A DNA stretch of 64,000 nt from Flavobacterium sp. NG2 (GCF_034119845.1 NZ_CP139420.1:2272001-2336000), one strand, 5' to 3'; positions 35,503 to 44,202 are shown, numbered from the stretch's first letter. Notes: generated from the letters alone by a model not told the origin. Program-made: numbers and translations.

Positions 35503-36301
35503 AGATGCTTTTATTTTGTTTTGTTTCTGATTTTTTGTTAGTCGGTTTTTGCCATTTATCATCATAAGTTGGCTTAGCATTATAGTATGTTGGGTCATTG
35601 ACTTTGGAAGCAAAAAAGGTTATAAATAAACCTGCAAAAAATAAAAACAGAATTATTTGTGTAATTACTAAAAATTGACCAAGTGAATTTTTAACAAAAA
35701 TGTCTCCATAACCAACTGTTGCAGAAGTAACGAAACTAAAATAAATTTCTTGAATATCAGTCGTTAGTTTATAATTGAAAAAGTTAGGAATTGAAGAGTT
35801 GCAATAAGAATAAATAACTGCATAATCTAAGCATATTTGTATATAATTTATGAATACACTCGTTAGAGAGCGTCTGTATGAAATTGGTTTTGCGAATTCA
35901 TTTGATAAGAAAATCAATGTTGTTAAATAGATTACTGTTTCAATAATCATTATTGCAGAAATGACAGCAATAAATAAATTGTTTGTTAAATCTAGTTTGA
36001 AGAAAATAATTGGCAGAAATAATTTTATTATTACATAAAATTCAACACCTAATTTTCTGCCTAAAAGACCAAATCTGCCAAAAAAATCTCTTATGTATAT
36101 TCCTGGGAAAATAAACAATGACAATGCAAGGAACAACCTTATAATTCTTTCTAACCCAAAATCATTATTGTGTTCATTATTCCATATTCTTTTTACATTA
36201 AGCCATTGATTTTTCAAAGCAGGTCTTAATTTATTTTTTGGTCTGGAATGATTTTGTCCAAGAAATAATGTCAATAAAAATTCGTTTATTTTTTTTATCA
36301 T
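35498..36301 (-). CDS. Potassium channel family protein
   Basis: A 267-residue membrane protein with about four to six hydrophobic segments. The selectivity filter is TVGYGD, within a pore helix (FSFVTSATVGYGDIFVKNS) near residue 205, followed by the inner helix (FLVITQIILFLFFAGLFITF). A short Lys-rich cytoplasmic tail ends the protein, and there is no RCK domain. The N-terminal half contains ALSLFIFPGIYIRDFFGRFG, which precedes two membrane segments. The gene is in an accessory, repeat-rich region. Its regulation and ion preference beyond K+ cannot be read. Confidence 0.85.
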   Translation of the reverse strand: MIKKINEFLLTLFLGQNHSRPKNKLRPALKNQWLNVKRIWNNEHNNDFGLERIIRLFLALSLFIFPGIYIRDFFGRFGLLGRKLGVEFYVIIKLFLPIIFFKLDLTNNLFIAVISAIMIIETVIYLTTLIFLSNEFAKPISYRRSLTSVFINYIQICLDYAVIYSYCNSSIPNFFNYKLTTDIQEIYFSFVTSATVGYGDIFVKNSLGQFLVITQIILFLFFAGLFITFFASKVNDPTYYNAKPTYDDKWQKPTNKKSETKQNKSIC

Positions 36302-36335
36302 TTTTTGATTTTTACGTCTTTTTTTGGGAAAGTAT

Positions 36336-36475
36336 CTGCTAACGTTCTGACTCTTGGCGAGGTTGCAAAACTTCGGAAATCCAAACTGTCTGATTAATAA
36401 TTATTTTTAATAGCGTAAAATCAAACGTGATTTTACTGCGATATTTTGCAATCTTGCCAAACGGCTGTGTGTGCC
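36336..36475. repeat. Palindromic intergenic element (R5)
   Basis: Imperfect inverted arms CTTGGCGAGGTTGCAAAA (36353) and TTTTGCAATCTTGCCAA (36443) surround an inner palindrome GTAAAATCA / TGATTTTAC. It resembles the TTGGCGAGTTGC-type palindromes that flank accessory genes in many Bacteroidota (from memory). Confidence 0.65.
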
Positions 36476-36546
36476 TTCGTTTTTATTTTTTGGTTACGTT
36501 TGTCAAAGTTAGTTTATTTTCTTACTTTTTGACAAAAATTTTTACT

Positions 36547-36900
36547 ATGGAAATAAAAGAAATTGAGAAAAACATAAACAACAAATATGAAAAACTTCTT
36601 TCTGAAATAGAGAGAAAAAATAAATTCATATTTACAAATAAGAATAATGGACTAGTTGTTAGAATTAATATCTTAGATAAAAACTTCTCTAAAGAATCTT
36701 ATTTTTTACACAGAGGTCAAGATTTCTTTAAAGTAAGCTCTTTTACGGATGCTGTTAAGTTACTTACCAATTTAGGATTCAATAAAGGAAATACGGAAGA
36801 TATTTTAAATGATGCATTTTACAGTACACATAAGCACTCTTATGATAATTCTGAGTTTTATCTAGGTTTTTACATCTTGGAATCCGTAAGCCTCCAATAA
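36547..36900 (+). CDS. Small protein of unknown function
   Basis: A 117-residue Lys/Asn/Phe-rich cytoplasmic protein. The ATG at 36547 (MEIKEIEKNINNKYEKLL) is chosen because the 40 extra codons of the longer frame from 36427 run through the R5 palindrome. An N-terminal coiled-coil-like helix is followed by a mixed alpha/beta region. No family is recognised. Its 3' end overlaps the convergent gene at 36862 by 39 bp. It sits in the accessory hot spot between palindromic elements. Confidence 0.6.
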   Translation: MEIKEIEKNINNKYEKLLSEIERKNKFIFTNKNNGLVVRINILDKNFSKESYFLHRGQDFFKVSSFTDAVKLLTNLGFNKGNTEDILNDAFYSTHKHSYDNSEFYLGFYILESVSLQ

Positions 36901-37101
36901 GAATTTTAATAACTTTTTTGCATATTCTTTATCATCATCTGTCCAATACTTAAAATCAACATCCCAAGTACAAGGTTCTAACATTAATATTCGTGTTAAT
37001 ATTCTGGATATGCTTCCCGTGCTATGTATTTCAGAAGTTACATTTTGTTCAAATAGTTGTTCTGCTTCTTTATCCGTTAGTTTTGTAAAATCTTTTACCA
37101 A
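36862..37101 (-). CDS. Small acidic protein of unknown function
   Basis: A 79-residue frame starting at TTG 37101 (MVKDFTKLTDKEAEQLFEQN). The reading frame continues upstream with plausible protein sequence (TQKLVEKFSNL) to an in-frame stop about 50 bp earlier. The real start may therefore be upstream at a non-standard codon, or the gene may be truncated. It contains WDVDFKYWTDDDKEYAKKLL and ends AYGFQDVKT. No family is recognised. It overlaps the convergent gene at its 3' end. Confidence 0.5.
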   Translation of the reverse strand: MVKDFTKLTDKEAEQLFEQNVTSEIHSTGSISRILTRILMLEPCTWDVDFKYWTDDDKEYAKKLLKFLLEAYGFQDVKT

Positions 37102-37213
37102 TAAGTTGGAAAATTTTTCAACTAGTTTTTGTGTTGTCGCAGTTGTATTTTTTATTTATTTCAAAAATAAGAAAATTTTTCTTATAAAATAATTTTCTTA
37201 CAACCACAAATCG

Positions 37214-37350
37214 TCCTGCCCCAGATAGTAGCGGCAGCCCCGAGAATGTGGGAGCTATTTTTTACTCTCGCTACAGAGCGACCAGAGGAAGCTCCTGTAG
37301 TGGGTTTGTAAAAAAAGCGCCCATATGGAGGGCTAAAGCGGATAGCTGGA
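37214..37350 (+). repeat. Dispersed intergenic repeat R3, copy 2
   Basis: Begins CCCAGATAGTAGCGGCAGCC and ends GCTAAAGCGGATAGCTGGAT, matching the ends of copy 1 at 21111 in opposite orientation. The inside holds GGAGCT / AGCTCC arms and CGCTACAGAGCG. It fills most of the gap between the small unknown gene and the MscS gene. Confidence 0.75.
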
Positions 37351-37357
37351 TTAGGCT

Positions 37358-37392
37358 CAAAAAAAAACCTGAAAATTAAATACTTTCAGGTT
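37358..37392 (-). terminator. Terminator of the MscS gene
   Basis: Minus-strand AACCTGAAA / TTTCAGGTT stem followed by a long T run. The stem overlaps the last codons and stop of the channel gene. Confidence 0.75.
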
Positions 37393-38293
37393 CTTGAGTT
37401 GTTTTTGGTTTTGTTGGTGCTTGATGCATGACAATCTGCGGGAAGGGGATTTCGATTCCTTCTTTGTCGAAAGCGATTTTAAGTCTTTTGCGGAGTTCTC
37501 CTGTAACTTCAAATTGACGCGAGGGCACTGTTTCTCCTAAAATTTTTACCATTATAGCCGAGTCGGCAAATTCATTGACACGCAAGAATTGTGGTGCTAG
37601 AAGAATTAGGTTTTTCCAAAGTGGGTCATCGGCTAGCTCGTTTCCTGTGCGGTTGATGACATCAATAAGGTGTTCGATATCTGTGCTATAGCCGACACCT
37701 ATGTTCAGGTTGATGCGGGCATAATCTTTGGATAAATTGGAAACGGTTTTGATTTCCCCATGCGGGATGTGGTGTACAGTTCCGTCAATATCTCTTAGAG
37801 TAGTTTTACGCAGTGTGATAAGTTCGACTTCACCACCTAAGGTGTCAAATTTTACAAGGTCGCCTATGCGGTATTGGTTTTCGAGAATGATAAAAAGTCC
37901 CGAGATGATGTCTCTGATCAAGTATTGCCCCCCAAAACCGAATGCTAATCCCACAATTCCTGCTGCGGCAATAATTGGAGCGATTTCGATTCCAAATTCG
38001 CTTAAAATCATCAATGAACTCACAAGGATAATTACGATTTTTGAAGTCGTAGAGAAGATTTGGATAAGGGTATTTTCTCTTTTTTCTTCGGCTTCTTTGG
38101 ATTGATGCTTTTCGGGTCTTACGGCGATGCGTACAGCTTTTGCTATAAAACGAATCAAGATTTTATGAAGAAAAAAAGCACCGATGGCAATAAAGATGAC
38201 TTTGAGTCCATTGGTCATTAACCAAGGTATAATTTGGTCAATATATTTTAGAGCGTATTTTTCAACTTCTTTAAGTATATAGTCGGTATTCAT
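37376..38293 (-). CDS. Mechanosensitive ion channel, MscS family
   Basis: A 305-residue inner-membrane channel that opens under membrane tension to release solutes. The N-terminal membrane segments include WLMTNGLKVIFIAIGAFFLH. The pore-lining helix and the following beta domain are marked by IIAAAGIVGLAFGFGGQYLI and the conserved RIGDLVKFD and HIPHGEIKTVSN motifs. The C-terminal domain ends with LRKRLKIAFDKEGIEIPFPQ. The length is close to E. coli MscS. It stands alone and has its own terminator. Confidence 0.94.
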   Translation of the reverse strand: MNTDYILKEVEKYALKYIDQIIPWLMTNGLKVIFIAIGAFFLHKILIRFIAKAVRIAVRPEKHQSKEAEEKRENTLIQIFSTTSKIVIILVSSLMILSEFGIEIAPIIAAAGIVGLAFGFGGQYLIRDIISGLFIILENQYRIGDLVKFDTLGGEVELITLRKTTLRDIDGTVHHIPHGEIKTVSNLSKDYARINLNIGVGYSTDIEHLIDVINRTGNELADDPLWKNLILLAPQFLRVNEFADSAIMVKILGETVPSRQFEVTGELRKRLKIAFDKEGIEIPFPQIVMHQAPTKPKTTQEPESI

Positions 38294-38394
38294 AGTACTA
38301 TTTTTGTTTTTGCAAATTTAAAGAAACTGATTTTGGGTAAGGAAAAAGAGTTGTTAAGTTTTATACAAAATTGTTTTTCTTTTTTTTAAACTCA

Positions 38395-38525
38395 GTTCGG
38401 CTGCGCTCAATGCAGGCTCGGAACATAGGCTTCTCAATGTGCTACAGATACATAGCTATCTGTTAACTATATTAAGCGAAGCGTCTACTACGAAAAACGA
38501 AACCTATGTCTCTCAGTGTTTTTAA
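38395..38525. repeat. Palindrome-rich intergenic sequence
   Basis: Gene-free stretch 38294-38599. It contains ACAGATA / TATCTGT around CATAGC, and inverted ACATAGGCTTC (38423) / AAACCTATGT (38500). The beginning CTCAGTTCGGCTGCGCTCAA is GC-richer than the surroundings. No second copy exists in this window. It may be another dispersed element. Confidence 0.4.
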
Positions 38526-38540
38526 AATTTTAATTCAAAA

Positions 38541-38574
38541 TAAAAAGTCCAAAAACCGAATGATTTTTGGACCT
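38541..38574 (-). terminator. Terminator of the DUF3276 gene
   Basis: Minus-strand stem GTCCAAAAA / TTTTTGGAC followed by TTTTTA, 26 bp after the stop. Confidence 0.75.
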
Positions 38575-38599
38575 TATAAATTGTTATAGAACATTTGTA

Positions 38600-39001
38600 T
38601 TAAATGTCATCAAAATCAATGTCGGTGAAACTTGATGTTTGAGGGATTGCGTCTTCGTCAATTGTTGCTTTTTCAGTAGCGTACTCTTTTTTGAAATCTC
38701 TTTGGTGTCTTTCAGAGATTACTTCTTCACCTTTGTGGTTCAAGACATAAGAAGTCATTTCTTCTAGAATTTCAGAAAAGGCTGCGAAATCCTCTTTGTA
38801 TAAATATATTTTGTGTTTTTTGAAATGGAAAGATCCATCTTCTTCAGTGAATTTTTTACTTTCAGTAATGGTAATATAGTAATCATCTGCTTTAGTAGCT
38901 CTTACGTCAAAGAAATAAGTTCTTCTGCCGGCACGTAAAACTTTAGAAAAAATTTCTTCTTTTTCTAACATATCATTTTCTCTCATAATCCTTTCTGACA
39001 A
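38600..39001 (-). CDS. DUF3276 / PUR-family nucleic-acid-binding protein
   Basis: A 133-residue protein with the DUF3276 (PUR-alpha-like) domain in residues 13-95: EIFSKVLRAGRRTYFFDVRA followed by YYITITESKK. PUR domains bind single-stranded DNA or RNA; the Borrelia homologue BpuR is a known RNA/DNA binder. The C-terminal 35 residues are charged and likely disordered. The gene is conserved throughout Bacteroidota. It lies 56 bp downstream of nothing on its strand, since the ABC gene ends at 39058 in the other direction of transcription order. Confidence 0.88.
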   Translation of the reverse strand: MSERIMRENDMLEKEEIFSKVLRAGRRTYFFDVRATKADDYYITITESKKFTEEDGSFHFKKHKIYLYKEDFAAFSEILEEMTSYVLNHKGEEVISERHQRDFKKEYATEKATIDEDAIPQTSSFTDIDFDDI

Positions 39002-39057
39002 TTTTTGGTTATTAAATCGTAACCAAAAATGATAAAAAAATAGTTATTAAACAACAA

Positions 39058-40818
39058 TTAAAGCAATTCTTTTTCCGAAAGTTGTTTTAAATACAAGGAT
39101 GCATAATAGCCTTCTTCATTTATTAGCTGGTTATGAGAACCTTGTTGGATAATTTTACCATCTTCGAGAATAATTATTTTATCGGCATTTTTGGCAGATG
39201 AAATTCGATGACTCACAATTATGGTAGTTTTATCTTCGCAAATGGCAAAAAGATTGTTCAAAATTGCTTCTTCGGTTTCGGTATCTACGGCCGATAAACA
39301 GTCGTCAAAAAGTAAAATTGGTGGATTCTTGATGATGGCTCTAGCGATAGAAACACGTTGTTTTTGACCACCTGAAAGTGTGATGCCTCGTTCTCCCAGT
39401 ACCGTATCGTATTGTTTTTTGAATCCCTTGATGTTTTTGTGAACGACTGCATTTTTGGCTGCGTTAATGACTTCTTCATCAGTTGCGTCTTCTTTACCAA
39501 ATTTGATATTGTTTTTAATAGAATCCGAAAACAAGAATGCATCTTGCGGGACAATACCAATGCTGTTGCGGAGATCGTACAGATTAAGTTGGCTGATTTC
39601 GGTACCATCGATTTTGATTTCGCCCTTTGTCACATCGTAAATTCGTGAAATTAGCGATAAAATGGTTGATTTTCCAGAACCTGTTTTTCCTAATATGGCT
39701 AGTGTTTCCCCTTTTTTGACTGTAAATGAAATGTCGTTTAGGGCTTGAATATTGGTATCTTCATAGGTGTAACTCACATTGTGAAAGGCAATAGAGCCTT
39801 CAATTACGGAATGTTCAGGATTGTTGTTTTGTATTTCGGGTTGGATTTTTAGAAATTCATTGATTCGTTTTTGCGAAGCTTCGGCTTCTTGAACCATAGA
39901 GGAAACCCAACCTAAAGAGGCTACTGGCCAGGTCAACATGTTCACATAAAGTATAAATTCGGCAATCGTACCAATGCTTTTGATGCTTCCTTGAATGTAC
40001 ATTAATCCACCAAAATAAATTACGACCAAGTTGCTAATTCCAATAAGTGCCAACATTAAAGGGCCAAAAAGCGATTGAACTTTGGCTAGGTCTAAGCTTT
40101 TTTCTTTGCTTTCATCTGCCAATTCGACCATGTTGTTTTGGTGTTGGTTTTCGAGTGAATAGGCTTTAATAACACGAACTCCTGAGAATATTTCTTGAGT
40201 GAAACTCGATACTTTGGAGAGGTATTGCTGGAAAGTAGTACTCTTTTTATTGATTTCTGTACTTAGCTTGAAAATGGCGTAAGATAAAATAGGAAGAGGT
40301 AAAAGGGTATACAACGTTAGTCGAGGTGACACATTATACATATATAAGATTACAATGGTAAACCGGATGATGGTATTGATGGTATACATCACGGCTGGTC
40401 CTACATACATCCGAACTTTGGAAACGTCCTCGCTGATGCGATTCATTAAATCTCCGGTTCGGTTTTTTTTGTAAAAGTTTTGAGTGAGGTTTTCGTATTG
40501 TTTGAATACTTCGTTTTTTAAATCAAATTCGATATGACGTGACATCACAATCAAGGTTTGACGCATTAAGAAGGTTAGTATTCCTGCAATAATGGTCGTT
40601 GCAATAATCAGCAAGATATTATTGATTAATTCGTTTTGAATGGTCGATTTTGGGATGCTACTGTCTTGAGCGATATTTTCAATGGCAGCAAAGGATTTGC
40701 TGATTAATTTGGGAGTAAACAGCGAAAATATTTGTGCAATTATGGTAAAAATAATGCCTAGTAAAAAACGGTATTTGTATTTAGAAAAGTATTTGTTTAA
40801 ATAGCCTAATTCTTTCAT
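39058..40818 (-). CDS. ABC exporter (membrane and ATPase domains fused)
   Basis: A 586-residue half-transporter that dimerises and exports lipids, peptides or drugs. Residues 1-320 form six membrane helices (ABC type-1 fold). The ATPase domain has Walker A LGKTGSGKST near residue 375, signature LSGGQKQRVSIA and Walker B ILLFDDCLSAVD. The conserved switch His is in IIVSHRISS. It is transcribed on the minus strand before the DUF3276 gene (57 bp gap). The substrate is unknown; the closest type is the MsbA/LmrA multidrug-lipid group. Confidence 0.93.
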   Translation of the reverse strand: MKELGYLNKYFSKYKYRFLLGIIFTIIAQIFSLFTPKLISKSFAAIENIAQDSSIPKSTIQNELINNILLIIATTIIAGILTFLMRQTLIVMSRHIEFDLKNEVFKQYENLTQNFYKKNRTGDLMNRISEDVSKVRMYVGPAVMYTINTIIRFTIVILYMYNVSPRLTLYTLLPLPILSYAIFKLSTEINKKSTTFQQYLSKVSSFTQEIFSGVRVIKAYSLENQHQNNMVELADESKEKSLDLAKVQSLFGPLMLALIGISNLVVIYFGGLMYIQGSIKSIGTIAEFILYVNMLTWPVASLGWVSSMVQEAEASQKRINEFLKIQPEIQNNNPEHSVIEGSIAFHNVSYTYEDTNIQALNDISFTVKKGETLAILGKTGSGKSTILSLISRIYDVTKGEIKIDGTEISQLNLYDLRNSIGIVPQDAFLFSDSIKNNIKFGKEDATDEEVINAAKNAVVHKNIKGFKKQYDTVLGERGITLSGGQKQRVSIARAIIKNPPILLFDDCLSAVDTETEEAILNNLFAICEDKTTIIVSHRISSAKNADKIIILEDGKIIQQGSHNQLINEEGYYASLYLKQLSEKELL

Positions 40819-40956
40819 GTGTAAGCGCTTCTGGATAATGTTGTTTGGGATTTGGAATTGAATTTTAGGTTATCAAAAAAAGCAATTGCAATCAACAAAG
40901 ATACAGGTTTAAAGGGAATTAATTGTTAAAGTAAAGTTGTATTCTTGGTGGATTGT

Positions 40957-40982
40957 AACCGCAAAGGGTACGGAGTTTTTCG
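40957..40982. repeat. ACCGCAAA-type intergenic repeat (R8), copy 2
   Basis: AACCGCAAAG and CGGAGTTTTTCGCA match blocks at 33076-33120. It lies in the 552-bp gene-free stretch 40819-41370. Confidence 0.45.
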
Positions 40983-40990
40983 CATAGGTT

Positions 40991-41248
40991 TTTAAACATA
41001 TAAGTCATTTAAGTTTTTTGTAGAGATGAATTTGAAACATTTAAGAAAATTTAAGAGCATATAAGCGTTGGGTAACGATTGATTTCAAACTCTAGTTTTA
41101 TTTTTTTAAACATAATTAATCATTTAGGTTTAAGAAGTTATCTAAAACAGAATAAACTACATTAGATTTCGCTTATATGTTCTTAAATTCCTATCTGTTT
41201 CAAGTTCATCCCTACAATAAAAAAACTTATATGACTTATATGTTTAAA
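40991..41248. repeat. Long imperfect inverted repeat R4
   Basis: Two arms of about 75 bp (40991-41067 and 41169-41248) are inverted copies with small differences. Matching blocks are AAACATATAAGTCAT, AGTTTTTT, GTAGAGATGAATTTGAAACA (right arm: GTAGGGATGAACTTGAAACA) and CATATAAGCG. The 100-bp centre is AT-rich and noncoding. A transcript through it would form a very long hairpin. Confidence 0.85.
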
Positions 41249-41334
41249 AAAATAGAGGTTAAGTAAAGGAGGTTTTTAAATTATCCTAATGGTTCTTTTT
41301 TGAGATTTATATTTTATTTTAGAAAAGGAATAAC

Positions 41335-41342
41335 TACTTTTG
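41335..41342 (+). promoter_or_regulatory. -7 element of nusB-yajC
   Basis: TACTTTTG matches TAnnTTTG and is 28 bases before the GTG start of nusB. No good -33 element at standard spacing was seen. Confidence 0.5.
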
Positions 41343-41370
41343 CGGTCTAATTCATAAAAGTTCTTACACG

Positions 41371-42315
41371 GTGGTAAATAGAAGACACATTCGCGTCAAA
41401 GTAATGCAATCCATTTATGCGATGCATCAAAATGGTTCTGATAACCTAGAGAAACAGGAGAAATTCCTTTTTTTTAGTATTGACAGTATTCAGGATTTAT
41501 ATCTTACCATGATTTCCTCATTGATGGAAATATGTAAAAAAGAAACGGAGTTTTTGCACAAATCAAGTTTAAAACACTTAGCTACTCCAGCAGAGCGCAA
41601 TCCCAACAATAAGTTTATTAATAATGCTGTTTTCCAAATCTTGGCTGAGAATAATTCGCTAAGTATTGCTATGGAAACACGTAAAATAGATGCTTGGTAT
41701 TTGAATCAAGATTATATTTTGTTGTTGCTTAATGCAATAAAAGAAAGTAAGTTCTACGTTGATTATATGCAAAATCCAGCACAATCATTTGAAGAAGACA
41801 AGCAATTAATTGTTGATTTGTTTACTGAAGTGATTGTTCCAAATGAGAAATTATACGAACACCTTGAGGATGATCAATTGACTTGGATTGATGATATTCC
41901 GTTAGTGAATACCTTAATCATCAAACAATTGAAGGCTTTGAAGCCAATTGAAGAGGATAATTTTAGAGTACCGAAGGTTTATAAAGATGCTGAGGATAAA
42001 GATTTTGCTAAGGATTTGTTTAGAAAAACACTTTTGAATGAAAAGGAATTAGCAAAACAATTTGAGAATAAAACACCAAATTGGGATAGTGAACGTATCG
42101 CAGAAATTGATACGATTATCTTAAAAATGGCGATTTGTGAGTTCTTGAAATTCCCATCGATTCCTGTGAAAGTAACTTTGAATGAGTACTTAGAATTGGC
42201 CAAAGAATATTCGACTCCTAAGAGTAGTATTTTTATCAACGGTATTCTAGATAATTTGGTTAAAGAATTAGAATCGAATAAAACACTAGTTAAAACCGGT
42301 CGCGGTTTAATGTAA
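41371..42315 (+). CDS. nusB: Transcription antitermination factor NusB (long form)
   Basis: A 314-residue NusB, more than twice the length of the E. coli protein. The start is GTG 41371 (MVNRRHIRVKVMQSIYAMHQ), which carries the Arg-rich boxA-binding segment of NusB. The typical NusB core is in the C-terminal half (RIAEIDTIILKMAICEFL, PVKVTLNEYLELAKEYS, FINGILDNL). The extra middle part (residues 30-190) is helical and is a feature of Bacteroidota NusB. It binds NusE and boxA RNA during rRNA transcription. It is co-transcribed with yajC, 28 bp downstream. Confidence 0.93.
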   Translation: MVNRRHIRVKVMQSIYAMHQNGSDNLEKQEKFLFFSIDSIQDLYLTMISSLMEICKKETEFLHKSSLKHLATPAERNPNNKFINNAVFQILAENNSLSIAMETRKIDAWYLNQDYILLLLNAIKESKFYVDYMQNPAQSFEEDKQLIVDLFTEVIVPNEKLYEHLEDDQLTWIDDIPLVNTLIIKQLKALKPIEEDNFRVPKVYKDAEDKDFAKDLFRKTLLNEKELAKQFENKTPNWDSERIAEIDTIILKMAICEFLKFPSIPVKVTLNEYLELAKEYSTPKSSIFINGILDNLVKELESNKTLVKTGRGLM

Positions 42316-42343
42316 TAACAATCAATAAAAACAATTAAAAATT

Positions 42344-42616
42344 ATGGAACAGTTAAATAAGTTTGCTCCTTTTTTATTAATGTTTGTTGTCATCTATTTC
42401 TTTATGATTAGACCACAACAAAAAAAGGTAAAACAAGAAAAAGAATTTGAAGGAGCATTGAAAGTAGGAGATAAAATCGTTACTAAAAGTGGACTTCACG
42501 GTAAAGTAGCTGAACTTGCAGAAACTACTGTTGTTATCGAAACAATGTCAGGAAAATTGAAAATGGAGCGTTCTTCCATCTCAATGGAAATGACAGCTGC
42601 TTTAGCTAAAAAATAG
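42344..42616 (+). CDS. yajC: Preprotein translocase subunit YajC
   Basis: A 90-residue protein with one N-terminal membrane helix (FLLMFVVIYFFMIRPQQKK), the family hallmark ending in RPQQKK. The rest is a small cytoplasmic domain (GDKIVTKSGLHGKVAEL, with VVIETMSGKLKMERSSIS). YajC joins SecDF to help protein export. It follows nusB at 28 bp and ends in a terminator. Confidence 0.96.
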   Translation: MEQLNKFAPFLLMFVVIYFFMIRPQQKKVKQEKEFEGALKVGDKIVTKSGLHGKVAELAETTVVIETMSGKLKMERSSISMEMTAALAKK

Positions 42617-42639
42617 TCCTTGTATAAGGTCACAAAATT

Positions 42640-42670
42640 AACCGATACAGGGATGTGTCGGTTTTTTTGT
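42640..42670 (+). terminator. Terminator of nusB-yajC
   Basis: A 10-bp stem AACCGATACA / TGTGTCGGTT with a 4-base loop (one G-U pair), followed by a run of T. Confidence 0.88.
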
Positions 42671-42694
42671 GTTTTAATGTTTTTTAAAAGCTAA

Positions 42695-42751
42695 CCACAA
42701 ATTGACACAAATTAGCACTAATTAATTTGTGTCAATTTGTGTAATTTGTGG
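42695..42751. repeat. CCACAAATT-type palindrome (R6), copy 1
   Basis: Inverted arms CCACAAATTGACACAAATT and AATTTGTGTAATTTGTGG lie between yajC and pepT. A related string CCACAAATTAGCACAAAT is at 44203. Confidence 0.65.
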
Positions 42752-42771
42752 TAAATTATAAGTGTAGTGAT

Positions 42772-44040
42772 TTATTTCTTTTTTGGTTTTTCCAATCCAA
42801 AATTGGGTTGACTTGTCAGTTCAGCAATTTTGACAATTACTTCTACTGCTTTTTGCATGCTTTCTACAGGAACGTATTCGTATTTTCCGTGAAAGTTATG
42901 TCCTCCGGCGAAAATATTTGGACAAGGTAATCCCATGTATGACAACTGGCAACCATCAGTTCCACCACGAATGGGTTTGATTATTGGTTTTACATTTACT
43001 TCTCGCATGGCTTTGGCGGCAATATCCACAATGTGTTTTACAGGAACGACTTTTTCCTTCATATTGTAATATTGGTCTTTTATCTCGGCAATCACGATGT
43101 CTTCACCAAATTGTTTGGCGAATTTTTTATTGATTTTTCGTGTGATTTTTTCGATTAAAGCTTTGCGCTTTTCGAATTTTTTCTTGCTATGGTCTCTGAT
43201 AATTAAATCTAATGTTGTCTCTTCGATTCCGCCATTCAAGTGGTGAATGTGAAAAAAACCTTGGTATCCTTTTGTTTCTTGTGGCGTTTCATCTTTGGGT
43301 AAAGCATTGATGAATTCATTAGCAATTAACATCGAATTAATCATTTTTCCTTTGGCATAGCCAGGATGAACGCTTTTACCTTTGAATAGTATTTTGGCTC
43401 CAGCCGCATTAAAATTTTCATATTCTAATTCTCCTATTTGACTACCATCCATGGTGTAGGCCCATTCGGCTCCAAATTTAGCCACGTCAAAATGATGCGC
43501 TCCACGACCAATTTCTTCATCAGGTGTAAAACCCACTTTTATAGTACCATGTTTGATTTCAGGATGATTAATTAGGTATTCCATAGCGGTTACAATCTCG
43601 GTAATTCCTGCTTTATCATCAGCGCCCAAAAGGGTTGTTCCATCAGTTGTAATTAAAGTTTGTCCTTTGTATTGCAGCAAATCTTTGAAATAACTAGGAG
43701 ATAGGATGATGTTGTTTTCTGCATTTAGAACAATGTCTTTACCGTCATAATTAGGTACTATTTGTGGTTTTACATTGGCTCCCGTAAAATCAGGTGAGGT
43801 GTCAAAATGCGAAATAAATCCGATAGTTGGTACTTCATGTTCCACATTACTAGGTAAAGTAGCCATGATGTAGGCTTTATCATCTATAGTAACATCTTGC
43901 ATGCCAATGGCTTTTAAATCTTTGACTAATTTGTTAGCCAAATCCCATTGCTTTGCAGTACTAGGAGTTGTTTGTGAATGAACGTCGGATTCGGTGTCTA
44001 TCGTTACATAGCTAATGAAACGGTCTATAATAGGTTGCAT
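42772..44040 (-). CDS. pepT: Peptidase T
   Basis: A 422-residue M20B-family aminotripeptidase. The zinc-binding residues are seen in [12 protein letters not shown] (His, Asp), [10 protein letters not shown] (Asp), and [14 protein letters not shown] (Glu-Glu). The C-terminal ligand His is in [15 protein letters not shown]. Length and opening ([18 protein letters not shown]) match PepT. It is cytoplasmic. It is convergent with nusB-yajC and has a repeat-rich gap upstream (44041-44558). Confidence 0.95.
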   Translation of the reverse strand: MQPIIDRFISYVTIDTESDVHSQTTPSTAKQWDLANKLVKDLKAIGMQDVTIDDKAYIMATLPSNVEHEVPTIGFISHFDTSPDFTGANVKPQIVPNYDGKDIVLNAENNIILSPSYFKDLLQYKGQTLITTDGTTLLGADDKAGITEIVTAMEYLINHPEIKHGTIKVGFTPDEEIGRGAHHFDVAKFGAEWAYTMDGSQIGELEYENFNAAGAKILFKGKSVHPGYAKGKMINSMLIANEFINALPKDETPQETKGYQGFFHIHHLNGGIEETTLDLIIRDHSKKKFEKRKALIEKITRKINKKFAKQFGEDIVIAEIKDQYYNMKEKVVPVKHIVDIAAKAMREVNVKPIIKPIRGGTDGCQLSYMGLPCPNIFAGGHNFHGKYEYVPVESMQKAVEVIVKIAELTSQPNFGLEKPKKK

Positions 44041-44202
44041 AGATTTGATTTTTTTATGAAAAACAAAGATAGGTTTTATTGGTCTTATATAGGTTTTAAA
44101 ACGTTTTGGTTTTGTTTATTCTTGCGTACTAAAAAACTATTTAGCCACAGATTTAAAGAAAGTGGTCGGACTTTGACAAAGAGTTGCTAACTTGGAAAAA
44201 GA

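Noticed and set aside
35245-35541. 98-codon frame on the plus strand, considered as a reverse-transcriptase fragment
   Set aside because: No RT motif (YxDD or similar) and it runs into the channel gene; the intron remnant itself is noncoding.
36427-36546. N-terminal extension of the small unknown gene
   Set aside because: It overlaps the R5 palindrome and gives a hydrophobic segment unlike the rest; ATG 36547 is better.
37728-38105. 125-codon frame on the plus strand
   Set aside because: Antisense to the MscS gene; composition is that of a reversed membrane-protein gene.
40991-41248. CRISPR array
   Set aside because: The repeat is a single pair of inverted arms, not regularly spaced direct repeats; no cas genes anywhere in the window.
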